From Paraphoma chrysanthemicola (Eukaryota > Ascomycota > Dothideomycetes > Pleosporales > Phaeosphaeriaceae): a stretch of 64,000 nt of DNA. Each line of letters begins with the position of its first letter. Positions within the stretch are counted from its first letter, which is position 1. The DNA is taken from contig JAGMWG010000019.1 in the NCBI GenBank assembly GCA_020744225.1, forward strand, positions 62,001 through 126,000, in the 5' to 3' direction. The translations under genes were made by a program, and so were the position numbers. Below the pieces are notes generated by a model that searched no databases, was not told the origin of the DNA, and saw nothing but the letters and a program-made list of their open reading frames with translations. Of the stretch, positions 11,165 to 20,825 are shown piece by piece.

Positions 11165-11637
11165 TGGCTACTTAGTCAAGCAGGATCGCGGGTATGTGCT
11201 GGGAGGACGTGCATGGTAGATCAAAGGAAGAGCGGCTATGGCACGAGTAGACTCGAGTTCATTCCGACCATCGGAAGAAAGTTCCGATGATACATTCGCA
11301 AGTACTTATGCAGGGATTGTTGCGGCAGTTACAAGGTACCCTCTTTCCACAACACACGATGACGTCTGGGTTCTTTTTTATTTGAAGATCTTCGAATTGA
11401 CATGCTTGCTTATCTGAGCCTATCGCGACGCTGACTGCTGTCACTTATTGCACGCCCCGCTGCGGATACCCCACTTTGGCTCAGCAATCTGACTAACTGC
11501 GCCAAGCCACCTCGGATAGTCGCGTCTAGCTGTGCAAAGGCTCAGTCATCGTCCATTCACGACTCGACTAACTATATAGGACCGATGTCTGCCTTCCCAC
11601 ATGTTGGACGAGGACCTCCCACCTCCAACACACCCTG
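11165..11637. other. Intergenic region upstream of the MoaA gene
   Basis: About 470 bp holding the presumed promoter of the molybdenum cofactor gene. Nothing else could be identified. Confidence 0.45.
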
Positions 11638-13029
11638 ATGGCGCCCATGGCTAAGATACGGGCGGTGCCGACCGCAGTGCGATCGGTAACTGCTCGTGGC
11701 GAACATTTCCGCCCATTGATACACGCGATACAACCGAGGAGTATAGCGACAAATGCGGCAATCCAGGAGCCCGCCGTGGAGTTCCCCGGAGGAATTCCGC
11801 CCGTCCAGGTCCCGCAGCGGAAAAGCGCGCTCGAGCAGCGCATAGCAGCCGTCAAGGCCGCGAAGCCCTTCTCGGACTTCTTGACAGACACTTTCAACCG
11901 GCAGCACGACTACCTGCGGATCAGCATCACCGAGCGGTGTAATCTGCGATGTCTCTACTGCATGCCCGAAGGTACGTTAGCCGCCGCTTCGATCTCCCAG
12001 ACCATACTAATGTACACAGAGGGCATCCCACTCTCGCCCGCCGCGCACATGCTCACCACGCCCGAGATCTTCTACCTGTCCTCGCTTTTCGTCTCCCAGG
12101 GCGTCACCAAGATCCGCCTCACTGGCGGAGAGCCCACTGTGCGCCGCGACATTGTACCTTTGATGCAGCAAATTGGGAGTCTTCGCTCGAATGGCCTACG
12201 CGAACTCGCCCTCACCACGAACGGCATCGCGCTACACAGGAAGCTGGATGCCATGGTCGAGGCTGGGCTGACAGGCGTAAACCTTAGTCTGGACACTCTG
12301 GACCCATTTCAGTTCCAGATCATGACGCGGCGGAATGGCTTCGAAGCGGTCATGAAGTCTATCAATCGCATATTGGAAATGAACAAGATGGGCGCGAATG
12401 TCAAGCTCAAGGTCAACTGCGTCGTCATGCGCGGTCTGAACGAGCGGGAGATCATACCGTTTGTCGAAATGGGCCGCGAGAAGGAAATTGAAGTACGCTT
12501 CATCGAGTACATGCCATTTGGCGGGAACAAGTGGAGTCAGGGCAAGATGATCAGCTTTCAGGAAATGCTCGACATCATCCGGACTAAGTACCCAGACCTG
12601 CGGCGCGTGCCTGGACACAAGAACGACACAAGCAAGACATTCGAAGTTCCCGGATTTGTAGGCAAGGTTGGTTTCATCACCAGCATGACCAACGATTTCT
12701 GCGGTACGTGCAACCGACTGCGTATAACAAGCGACGGCAATCTCAAAGTCTGTCTGCATGGCAACGCAGAAGTGTCTCTCCGCGATGTTTTGCGGCAAGG
12801 AAATGATGGTCAACCCATTGATCAAGAGGCATTTGAACGCATCAAGCAAATTGAGATGGACCGACACGAAGGGCGCTTGAGTGACGAAACAATTCTTGGG
12901 TGGGGCTCGCGGGAACGCGAATTACTCGATGTCATCGGCACAGCTGTCAAGCGAAAAGCTGAGAAGCACGCAGATATGGGTGATCTCGAGAATATGACGA
13001 ACAGGCCGATGATACTAATTGGTGGGTGA
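11638..13029 (+). CDS. GTP 3',8-cyclase, MoaA domain (molybdenum cofactor biosynthesis step 1)
   Basis: Radical SAM enzyme that, with MoaC, converts GTP to cyclic pyranopterin monophosphate, in mitochondria in fungi. Coding parts are 11638-11971 and 12020-13029 (447 residues). The 48-bp intron has GTACGT, a TACTAAT branch point and CAG, and its removal rebuilds YCMPEEGIPL. Features: an Arg/Ala-rich presequence with RSIATNA, the radical SAM cluster CNLRCLYC near residue 106, LTGGEPTVRRD, the C-terminal cluster CGTCNRLRI...CLHG, and a terminal Gly-Gly before TGA. Known MoaA proteins need this Gly-Gly. The intron length is a multiple of three without a stop, so its retention would not break the frame. 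A spliced fusion with the downstream MoaC frame is possible; fungal orthologues (A. nidulans cnxABC) are MoaA-MoaC fusions. Confidence 0.93.
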   Translation: MAPMAKIRAVPTAVRSVTARGEHFRPLIHAIQPRSIATNAAIQEPAVEFPGGIPPVQVPQRKSALEQRIAAVKAAKPFSDFLTDTFNRQHDYLRISITERCNLRCLYCMPEGTLAAASISQTILMYTEGIPLSPAAHMLTTPEIFYLSSLFVSQGVTKIRLTGGEPTVRRDIVPLMQQIGSLRSNGLRELALTTNGIALHRKLDAMVEAGLTGVNLSLDTLDPFQFQIMTRRNGFEAVMKSINRILEMNKMGANVKLKVNCVVMRGLNEREIIPFVEMGREKEIEVRFIEYMPFGGNKWSQGKMISFQEMLDIIRTKYPDLRRVPGHKNDTSKTFEVPGFVGKVGFITSMTNDFCGTCNRLRITSDGNLKVCLHGNAEVSLRDVLRQGNDGQPIDQEAFERIKQIEMDRHEGRLSDETILGWGSRERELLDVIGTAVKRKAEKHADMGDLENMTNRPMILIGG

Positions 13030-13250
13030 AAACGGCTCTTTCCTTTTCATATGACTGGTCATGTCTGGATGTTACCATGATACCTTGGCGGTCTTGCATA
13101 GATGGCGTTGTGAGCATTTTCTCTCGCTGTGAGTCTGCACCGTCGCTTTCCGTACAAAATGCCGATTGTATACAGCAATCATATACCCATTCCCCATCAC
13201 ATTCATATTTCGGCCTTGGGCTAGTGACGTGCACGACTGACTCAACGCAG
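13022..13250 (+). other. Candidate alternative intron joining MoaA to MoaC
   Basis: A donor GTGGGT at 13022, inside the first codon of the terminal Gly-Gly, and an acceptor CAACGCAG ending at 13250, preceded by CTGAC, would join the two large frames in phase. Splicing deletes Gly-Gly and the TGA. Human MOCS1 makes comparable alternative transcripts. Inferred from sequence only. Confidence 0.5.
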
Positions 13251-13345
13251 ACAGGACAATCGCTTCAGCAAGCCCCCCACGCGGATTGAAGCCCACCCGT
13301 TCAGGACTGACGTCGCCGGCCAAGTCGAGATTCTCTCTCCCAATA

Positions 13346-16225
13346 ATGCAATCGCCTGCCGCTCCCTACCTCTATCATGCAGCTGCATACACAGCAAGTT
13401 TCTCGCAAGCTCGAGCTCTTTCGACTGGCCGAACAGAGTCAGAAACAGCCCTTCCCCACAATCATGCTGAATCGATAGAATCAGAATCTCCGTCGGCGCC
13501 AGCAGAGTCACTGGATCCTACTACTTTGGAGCAAAGGTATCGCACAGCCCTACAAACCGTTTTCGAACATGGCTTGCAACATGCGCAACTGCCTACAACT
13601 TTTGAGGCAGTCCGACAAAAGTACAATATGACTGGTGCAGAGTTTGACGTTTATTGGAGGTTCGCTGCTGAAAGCCAAATGATGGGACCGATTCAATCTC
13701 AGCAGATACAGTTGAAGGCACGTCGCAGGCTGAAAGAAATAAAGGAGAAGTACGCCGAGTCGGCAACGAGAACGACGACCCCGAGTCATAAGTCGCTGAT
13801 GAAGGAAGCTTGGAGAGACTTTACACAATCAGTAAAGGTGGACGGCAAATCTAAAAAGGGTGAAGGTGCAAAGAACACACCAGTAACGAACGCTGTCAAA
13901 AAAGAAAAGGCGAGACAAACAAGGACCGAACCAGGTCCGGATACTTCATCAGCAAGCAAGTCAGCACCGATTAGATCAGTAACGACCACACCAGCACCGA
14001 TCACACCAGCAATGACCACACCAGCGCCGGATGAAGAACAAGCTCAGCCAGTCACGCCTGAGCCCGAGTGGCAATCTAGGGTTCGCAATGCTCAGGCCTT
14101 GTTAGCTGATATCAAGGCGAGCCAACCGAGTAGTCCTACCCCTCAAAACGTTGACCAGGCTCTGCGGCAGGTGGATCAACAGATGGGAAAATTAGAAACC
14201 CTAAGGACCGGTCTCATGAAGGACATTACTACGACTTCAACCCCAACTGAAACCGTCTCACCGTCCGAAACCAAAGAGGATGCTATGACAAGGCGAAAAC
14301 GCTGGAGGCAGCTAAAGCGAGCTTCGGCGCTGAAGGAGAAAGAAGCCTCGAACGAGCAGATCTACAAGCAACAGAAGGAGATTGAGGAGCTCCAAGCGAC
14401 GCTCACACAATACAAACAACAGTTGATGGCATTCAACCCTACTGAGCTTGAGCAACAAGATAAAGTGGAAGAGTTGAAACAGCGCAAGGCAGATATGCTG
14501 AAGAGAAAGACCGAGCTACTGGAGTCACTCCAAGCAATTGGCGGCGACCCAAAATTGGCAAGGTCAGCGAGACTACCTTCCACCAAGACTGTGGAGGAAA
14601 AGAAGGCTTCTTTTGATCTGAATGATATCCTAGATGTGGCGGTCGAGGAGGCGACAGAAGCGCTCGTGGTACACACAAAGATGCACACACCAGCGCCCGC
14701 TGTAACTTCGAGGCGACACTCCCCTGTATTTGCGGAGTTGGAATTCGGCGATGCTCCGAACCCAGTCGTAAGAAAGACGGATAATTTGCCTTCAGCAGAA
14801 GCCAATGCCGCTATGATGACATATAAACCAGAGCCGGAGGTTGTTGCTAGCCGACACTTTTCGTTCCCCGCCGATGCCAACACCGGCATCGCATCTGCGT
14901 CATTGAGCGCAGGTGAGACTCTCTCACAGGAAGGCGTGGAGACATCTGGTCCTGAGTTTGCGCAACGCCCTCGACCAAGCGACAGCCTCCGCCTCGAAAT
15001 ACCCCAGTCTCGCAAGATAGAAGTAGATTCTGACTTGATAGTCGATCTGAACGCCGACATACCACAGCTGCAGACGTTCGTCTTTCAAATGCAAGAACGG
15101 CTCAAGTCGTCGTATCCGCGAGTCGATTCGCTTCCATACGAGGTCTGGAAGAGCCAGAATCGCAACACATTGCAGACTTGGCTGAAAATTCTCATCACCA
15201 GATGGAAAGGCCGCTTCGATGACGTCGCTACAGCGGTTGGTGCTACTATCGACCCACAAGTCAAAGCTGTCCTGGATCAGATGGTCCGCGACCACGACCT
15301 GAGCAACGAGAGTGCGAAACGGATGGCGAAGAAATGGGTCGAGATAATGCACAGTCAAGGCGCCATTAGCAGCGATGCAGGTGGCGCGATTGATTGGGAC
15401 GAGTTCGACGCCGGTGGCATGGGCTTTCTGAGAACAGACGAGCAAGATGATGTGGAAGACGTTATGGAGAGCGATGAAGCCGGGGATATGGATACGGCAC
15501 CGATTCACGTACCTCGAAGCGCAACACGCGCCTCTTTCGCAGCGATCAGCCGGCGTCTGTACTCGACATCCTCCCGCCCGCCGCTTGATCCCACGCTCGC
15601 GCCAAAAGAGGAACGATCCTCAACAACATCCTCGTCTCAACCTCCATCTCAACCGCCTCGATCTCTGCCACATCTCACATCCTCAGGCTCGGCGCACATG
15701 GTCAGTGTGTCTGCCAAAGCCCACACTATTCGCACCGCCATCGCCGTTGGCACAGTCTACTTCAGCAACTCAACGCCACTCCAGCTCATCAAATCCAACT
15801 CGCTCAAAAAGGGCGACGTCCTCAGCGTATCTCGCATAGCAGGCATCATGGCAGCGAAGAAATGCCCGGACTTGATCCCGTTGTGTCATCCCATCCCACT
15901 CACGCATGTCGGCGTCGAACTGCGTGTGTTCTCTTCACCATCTACCAACACCGACCGAACCTCGGAAAAAATAGACACAAATGACCTCGGCCACGGCGGC
16001 GTCGCCATCGAAGCCAAAGTCTCATGCACGGGTCCGACGGGCGTTGAAATGGAAGCGCTGACAAGCGTCATGGGCACGGCACTCAGCGTGGTGGATATGT
16101 GCAAGGCAGTGGATAAGTTTCAGCGCGTGCAGGATGTTAGAGTCGTGCTCAAAGAGGGCGGGAAGAGTGGAGTTTGGAGAGAAGAGGGGTGGAGAAGTTG
16201 GCAGACAAACGAGGACGGAGCGTGA
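13346..16225 (+). CDS. Cyclic pyranopterin monophosphate synthase (MoaC domain) with a very long N-terminal extension
   Basis: The final 170 residues form a MoaC domain, which rearranges the MoaA product to cyclic pyranopterin monophosphate. Landmarks are AAKKCPDLIPLCHPIPLTH and DMCKAVDK, with catalytic Lys and Asp. Ahead of it is a 780-residue extension unusual for MoaC. It starts with a presequence-like stretch (ending ARALSTGRT), then has a Ser/Thr/Pro-rich part, a charged coiled coil (about residues 315-400), and a more ordered segment around DIPQLQTFVFQMQERLKSS. A second presequence-like SRRLYSTSSRPP sits just before MoaC. The frame is open without introns for 2.9 kb. ATG 13346 gives 959 residues as a separate gene; splicing from 13021 to 13251 gives a MoaA-MoaC fusion of about 1436. 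I cannot decide between them without transcripts. Confidence 0.85.
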   Translation: MQSPAAPYLYHAAAYTASFSQARALSTGRTESETALPHNHAESIESESPSAPAESLDPTTLEQRYRTALQTVFEHGLQHAQLPTTFEAVRQKYNMTGAEFDVYWRFAAESQMMGPIQSQQIQLKARRRLKEIKEKYAESATRTTTPSHKSLMKEAWRDFTQSVKVDGKSKKGEGAKNTPVTNAVKKEKARQTRTEPGPDTSSASKSAPIRSVTTTPAPITPAMTTPAPDEEQAQPVTPEPEWQSRVRNAQALLADIKASQPSSPTPQNVDQALRQVDQQMGKLETLRTGLMKDITTTSTPTETVSPSETKEDAMTRRKRWRQLKRASALKEKEASNEQIYKQQKEIEELQATLTQYKQQLMAFNPTELEQQDKVEELKQRKADMLKRKTELLESLQAIGGDPKLARSARLPSTKTVEEKKASFDLNDILDVAVEEATEALVVHTKMHTPAPAVTSRRHSPVFAELEFGDAPNPVVRKTDNLPSAEANAAMMTYKPEPEVVASRHFSFPADANTGIASASLSAGETLSQEGVETSGPEFAQRPRPSDSLRLEIPQSRKIEVDSDLIVDLNADIPQLQTFVFQMQERLKSSYPRVDSLPYEVWKSQNRNTLQTWLKILITRWKGRFDDVATAVGATIDPQVKAVLDQMVRDHDLSNESAKRMAKKWVEIMHSQGAISSDAGGAIDWDEFDAGGMGFLRTDEQDDVEDVMESDEAGDMDTAPIHVPRSATRASFAAISRRLYSTSSRPPLDPTLAPKEERSSTTSSSQPPSQPPRSLPHLTSSGSAHMVSVSAKAHTIRTAIAVGTVYFSNSTPLQLIKSNSLKKGDVLSVSRIAGIMAAKKCPDLIPLCHPIPLTHVGVELRVFSSPSTNTDRTSEKIDTNDLGHGGVAIEAKVSCTGPTGVEMEALTSVMGTALSVVDMCKAVDKFQRVQDVRVVLKEGGKSGVWREEGWRSWQTNEDGA

Positions 16226-17352
16226 TTTGAGTGTGAGATAGAAAGGGTGGTGTACGATATGTTTGATGCGTTGAGGGAATGTGCATTTACAACGGGATCG
16301 AAAACGATGTCTCCAATAGGACAGCGACGTGTATGTGTATGGATATAGCTCAATGAGCTAAAAGGATCGCGTGGAGCGTGTCACATGTCCACTGGCCAAT
16401 TTATTTGCCAACACTTTCAACCACCATCGTCATAACTTCCCTCCTCTATTACATCCGTCCAACGCACATATGCCACATTCCCTCCCCATCAACAACAAAA
16501 ATCCCCCTTCTCCACCCCCGCTCCCTCCCATGCTTACAGACCCTGTATCGCGTCAATGCATTGATCGCAAAAAATGTACTTCCTGACTACCTTGATCCAT
16601 ACTTTTCGGATAACACCGCCACCTTCCCAGCTTATCGATGCAGACGCGTCAGAGCCGGGGTATCCTGCTGTCGAAATGCAAGTCCTGGGTTACGCTAGAC
16701 GTATGCATCGTCGTTCGCGGCGGTCGGGAGGGGAGATGGTGGAGATGAGGCGGGTATGAACTCTTTGTCCACGCGGGAGATGGCGTTGGTATGGTATGCG
16801 GGCTGATTATGCGCAGGAATCATGTAAGCGAGAGGATACGAAGTGCAGACTTGGGGTTAAAAAAGAGAAGGGCGAGGGGCATGTGCCGCATGGTGTAGTG
16901 GGAATGGGGATGGGAATGAGGTGCAGATTTGCGCTGTAGTTTGAAATCAGGTTGGGATGCTAGTCGGTTTGGTATGTTAGGGGTTGAGAGGGGACATGTA
17001 GCAGAGGAAGAGAGGACGGTGTTGGAGAGTAAAGACGCAAGTGAAGTGGGAGGCTTGCCGGTTTGGGTGCTTGTTGAACGTTGCACTTGTCGATGTGGGA
17101 TGACGCTCGGCGAGACGCGATTGATGTGCCAGTAAGAGAAGTCTTAGTGTTTTGTTGTGAATGGTTGTACATCGTAGGCCAATGTAGTAATGATCTATAG
17201 ACAAGTCTATCGAAACGAAGTCTAGAATCTATGCTTAGCCTTGGACCGCTATTCAAGCCAGTCCAAGAAGGCCATATGCAAACACCAACCGCCCCTAGAA
17301 GCCAACGCTAATGATGCCCAAGTCCAGTAGCCTGGAAGTCACACAATCAGCC
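16226..17352. other. Intergenic region between convergent genes, pyrimidine-rich
   Basis: About 1.1 kb between the 3' ends of the MoaC gene and the hydrolase gene. It contains a C/T-rich stretch around 16400-16560 (low-complexity CCCTCC-like) but no supported gene. Confidence 0.5.
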
Positions 17353-18633
17353 TTAAAAAAACCACCTCCTCCACTTCCTCGACGACACCGCCCCACTCGT
17401 CTTATCTCCTACATCTATAACCCCAACTCCCTTCCCACCACCAAGTCCCTTACCAGCCTTCGGCGCATGTCTCGCCGCATACGGCACCATACGCTCATCC
17501 CCGAACAAGCGCACACAATGGCTCAAACTCTTGCCATCTCCAATTCCCATCCCATCCTTGACAATCCCCTCGACGAAACACCGCAGCGCGTGATTCGCCC
17601 ACACGCCTTGTCTGCCTAACCCAGAACCAGCCAGGCCCTTCATACCGTCGGAGGCTGCGAGTTCCATGATCACCGAGAGATCGGTAAAGTCCATGACTTC
17701 AGACTCTTGGAGGTCGAATTCCGTTGCTGGACCCGTGAGATACTGCCAGCTGGTGGGCCAGTTGATGTCGTTGTCGCGCAGGAAGTTCTGGCGGCCGATG
17801 AAGTAGACGGGCTTGGGTGTTTTGGATACAAGTGGCGGACTGGATCCTGATAGATTGATGCTGAATAGCGCGCGTGAATCGGATGTGCCGAGCGATGTAG
17901 CCACGGTGCCGCCGAGGGCGTGGCCCGCGATGGCATAGCTTGTTATGTCAAGACCCGATGTGAATTTTACGTTAGAGAAAACGCGCTCAAGGAGGGTTTG
18001 GGATGTCAGAGAAGTGAGTGCGAATTGGGTGTCTTTGACGCGAATATCGAGTGCGTTTGTGACGGTCGAGTTCCATGCTGTAAGTGGTGAGAAAGATGAC
18101 AATGCGGTTCGACCGCTGTTGTATGCCACGCTCTTGTCCTCGAATTCCACAATGCTCGAATCATGCGGGTGATCAAGTAGCACGACTGCGACGTTGTTCG
18201 CAGCAACATATCGTGCGAGGTTGGTGTACATGAATCGGCTCGTATCCGTCTGGCCATCGATTACCAGGACTGGAAGTTTCGCTGCGTCAATAGACGCGGA
18301 CGAACTACAGCAACCATGGATCTGCATCTTCTCAAACACGCCCTTGTTCTTGTCGCCGAAGAACTGTTCGTTGCTGATCTTAGCGGTTTGGTCGGGCATG
18401 TATGGCAGTGCACACTCAGTACACGCCTTTTCGGGAACGGGCATGAAGACTGTGAGTGCGATCTTGCGGTCGCTGTTTGTATCCCATGGATCTTTGCGCG
18501 AGATGTCCGTGAGCGAGAAAGAGGCGATGGCGGGTTTGTACTTGTGGTCGCTGTCGGGGCCGGGGATGACGAGGTTTTTCGCCTGGCCGAGGAAGGCGAG
18601 GGAGAAGACGAGGAGGAACGCGAGGAGCACCAT
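17353..18633 (-). CDS. Alpha/beta-hydrolase-like protein (PAF-acetylhydrolase type) lacking the nucleophile Ser
   Basis: A 426-residue protein from the ATG at 18633, opening with a hydrophobic MVLLAFLLVFSLAFLG segment that may be a signal peptide. The frame is open to about 18815 and an upstream exon could turn the segment into a longer membrane anchor. The order of strands and motifs (LPVLVIDGQTDTSR, VVLLDHPHDSS, SYAIAGHALGGTVATSLG, FSINLSGSSPP) matches fungal hydrolases related to platelet-activating-factor acetylhydrolase and cutinase-like enzymes. In the elbow GxSxG the Ser is Ala (GCC at 17919-17917, G-H-A-L-G), near residue 239. Cysteines CTEC and CC fit an extracellular location. It may be a non-catalytic member. 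Confidence is high for coding and fold, low for role. Confidence 0.75.
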   Translation of the reverse strand: MVLLAFLLVFSLAFLGQAKNLVIPGPDSDHKYKPAIASFSLTDISRKDPWDTNSDRKIALTVFMPVPEKACTECALPYMPDQTAKISNEQFFGDKNKGVFEKMQIHGCCSSSASIDAAKLPVLVIDGQTDTSRFMYTNLARYVAANNVAVVLLDHPHDSSIVEFEDKSVAYNSGRTALSSFSPLTAWNSTVTNALDIRVKDTQFALTSLTSQTLLERVFSNVKFTSGLDITSYAIAGHALGGTVATSLGTSDSRALFSINLSGSSPPLVSKTPKPVYFIGRQNFLRDNDINWPTSWQYLTGPATEFDLQESEVMDFTDLSVIMELAASDGMKGLAGSGLGRQGVWANHALRCFVEGIVKDGMGIGDGKSLSHCVRLFGDERMVPYAARHAPKAGKGLGGGKGVGVIDVGDKTSGAVSSRKWRRWFF

Positions 18634-20825
18634 GACTATGACTATTGCCAAAAGCCTTTCAACAAAGTGGTAGCAGTTTCGTGCTTTTCTGCAAAGATCG
18701 AAGAGGTTGAAGCGCTGGGCGGTTGAGTTGCTGTCGAAGAGCGTTCCAGTAACGAGTGTCGAGTCGGGATTTATATTCGTAGTGTGCGAAAGCAAGTCCG
18801 GTGGGGCTGTCAGCGTTTGCTAACAGGCATGTGAGGTCATCATGAGAGGGGGCGGTGGCTGTAGTGAGAGATTTGCTGCTAACCAGATCTGCGCGTGATC
18901 ATTTCGAGCGCGTGAAAGAGATGCACGTGGTGTCGCGATCTTGAGTTTTATGCCGCGATGCTTCACGCATGTACAGCGAAAACAGTATAAATTGCGGTGG
19001 AGGATGTAGATACGTGGAGGACAGTTCACGATACTTCAATAATGTGTTCGACAGGCGTGGCGGTGATCATTGTGGATAGAAGATAATGTGACATCGATAC
19101 ATCACCCGGCGACAGTGTTGCAGTACCCGCGCATCCAAGGAGAGCAATAGTCACCAGAAGCCCCTCTGATCCAGCATCTAATTATTCTTCTCAATATCAA
19201 TCCTGTATAACTTCGTACAGTCCACCACCTTCGGAGTCTTCGTCAACACCTTACATGTCGTTGGAGTTGACGAAGGGGGCGCAATCGTCAAAACTCTTTC
19301 CTCTTTTAACTGCTGCCATAGTAACCCCTTCCTTTCCATCTTCTCCACTAAACACCATCTCGGCTCACACGCACGCTGTCGCGCCTCCTTCAACGTCATA
19401 ACGTGGCGACATACCGTCCAGTCTTCCACTTTTTCCCCCTCCTCTTTTATTCTCCTCATCTCAGTCCTGCAACAACAGCTTAATCAGGCAATCCAAAAGC
19501 CATTTGGATGGTGTCTTGATCATCGTCCAAGACGACGAGGGTGTCGAAACTGCGCGCTGGATGCGAGATGGCAGATGGCAGTTCGAGACCCTCCACAGCG
19601 TACATTTCGGCATCAGTCGTATGTCGTAAGCACCGTGGGTGTGCTGTAGCTACCGAACGATATTCATGTCCATCTCGGTATGCTATAGCGGAGGAGAGAT
19701 AGCCATTGTCGCTTTAGTCGAGCGAGGGAAACGACCCATGGCTAAAGTCCACTGAGGTGCCCAAAATCTTTAGAAAGCAAGCTTCTATGAAGTCGTTAAA
19801 ATCTCTGAGACCCTTGACGCTGATGTATGGTACTGCAGTCGCAACAGAACGGTGCTTCCGGTTATGCGTGATATGCTTGTATCTACACCAAACGCGCTGT
19901 GGGCGCTGCTTGTATATGTACTCGTATGATGCATGCCATGCTATATTGAACACTTTGACATATCTGGTTTACTCCCTAGATCAGATCGTGCGGTGTCATT
20001 GCGAATCGATACGCGTGCGAGAAGATATACGAACCCATACATACCTCCTTACCCCGGACCGAAAAGTCACGCATCTATTAATTCCACAAACTCTAATCCC
20101 CACTCCCTACCCTCCACGCAAAAATTTCCCCACTTTCATCATAAGCCTACGCTCTAAATCCTCCGCATTTTCACCCCTCAAACCCGACACGCATATCAAA
20201 AAGTTGCATCAAAGTCCATCATGCCAAGACCATGCTTGTACCAAAATGCTTGATGCAAAAAAGGGGCATCGAAATAGTCCTCAGAAAAGAAAAAAACTGA
20301 TTAGTATCTGTGATGAGCTGAGATGAGATGAGACGTTCCTACCTTGATGTTGGGGTTTTCTATACTCATGATAGATGCTGATGCTGTGGTTGGTTTAAAG
20401 CGCCACATGACACATAACACGAGCACAGAGAACGTGACATATACACGACAGGAGGACAACTCACATGACAACTACGACGATTAAAAGACTTGGACAAAAT
20501 TACATGTGGGTGGACTTGCACGGAGCAGTATTGGGCTTATTCTATGAGAATTGTGATGCATACTCTGAACGCCGCTTCTTTCTCATCCTGAGCTGTGGGG
20601 TGTATCTATGGACCAAGATCTGGTGTGGTTGTTCGGCCGTATCTTCGTGATCTTGAAGGGGTATAATACTGGGCTGTGCACTTCGTAGGCAAGCGTTTTT
20701 GATGTTTTGTAGGAATGACAAAGGAAATGGGGAATCGTGCAGTCTGTGCTCTACTGTAACGCTTTCGTCGGGGATGCTGTGCAAGAGGGCATGTAATCGT
20801 AGTACCGCGACGTAGATAGAGGCGT
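18634..20825. other. Mostly non-coding region
   Basis: About 2.2 kb with one weak small frame (listed separately). A first exon of the 18633 hydrolase might lie between 18820 and 19030 on the minus strand (an acceptor-like GTTAG occurs near 18820). No RNA gene or transposon was seen. Confidence 0.4.
19178..19459 (-). CDS. Small hypothetical protein
   Basis: A 93-residue frame with an ATG at 19459, rich in Glu, Lys and Cys. It has no recognisable motif and no neighbour that explains it. Could be a chance frame; listed for completeness. Confidence 0.22.
   Translation of the reverse strand: MRRIKEEGEKVEDWTVCRHVMTLKEARQRACEPRWCLVEKMERKGLLWQQLKEERVLTIAPPSSTPTTCKVLTKTPKVVDCTKLYRIDIEKNN

Noticed and set aside
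12232..12867. Long open frame on the minus strand opposite MoaA
   Set aside because: It mirrors the codon structure of the MoaA exon and has no family resemblance.
14362..15060. Minus-strand frame of 232 residues, Ser/Cys-rich, opposite the MoaC extension
   Set aside because: Its composition is the complement of the Glu/Lys/Ala-rich coiled coil on the other strand; no splice or start support.
20465..20650. Small plus-strand frame with a hydrophobic part
   Set aside because: No start context, neighbour or motif supports it.
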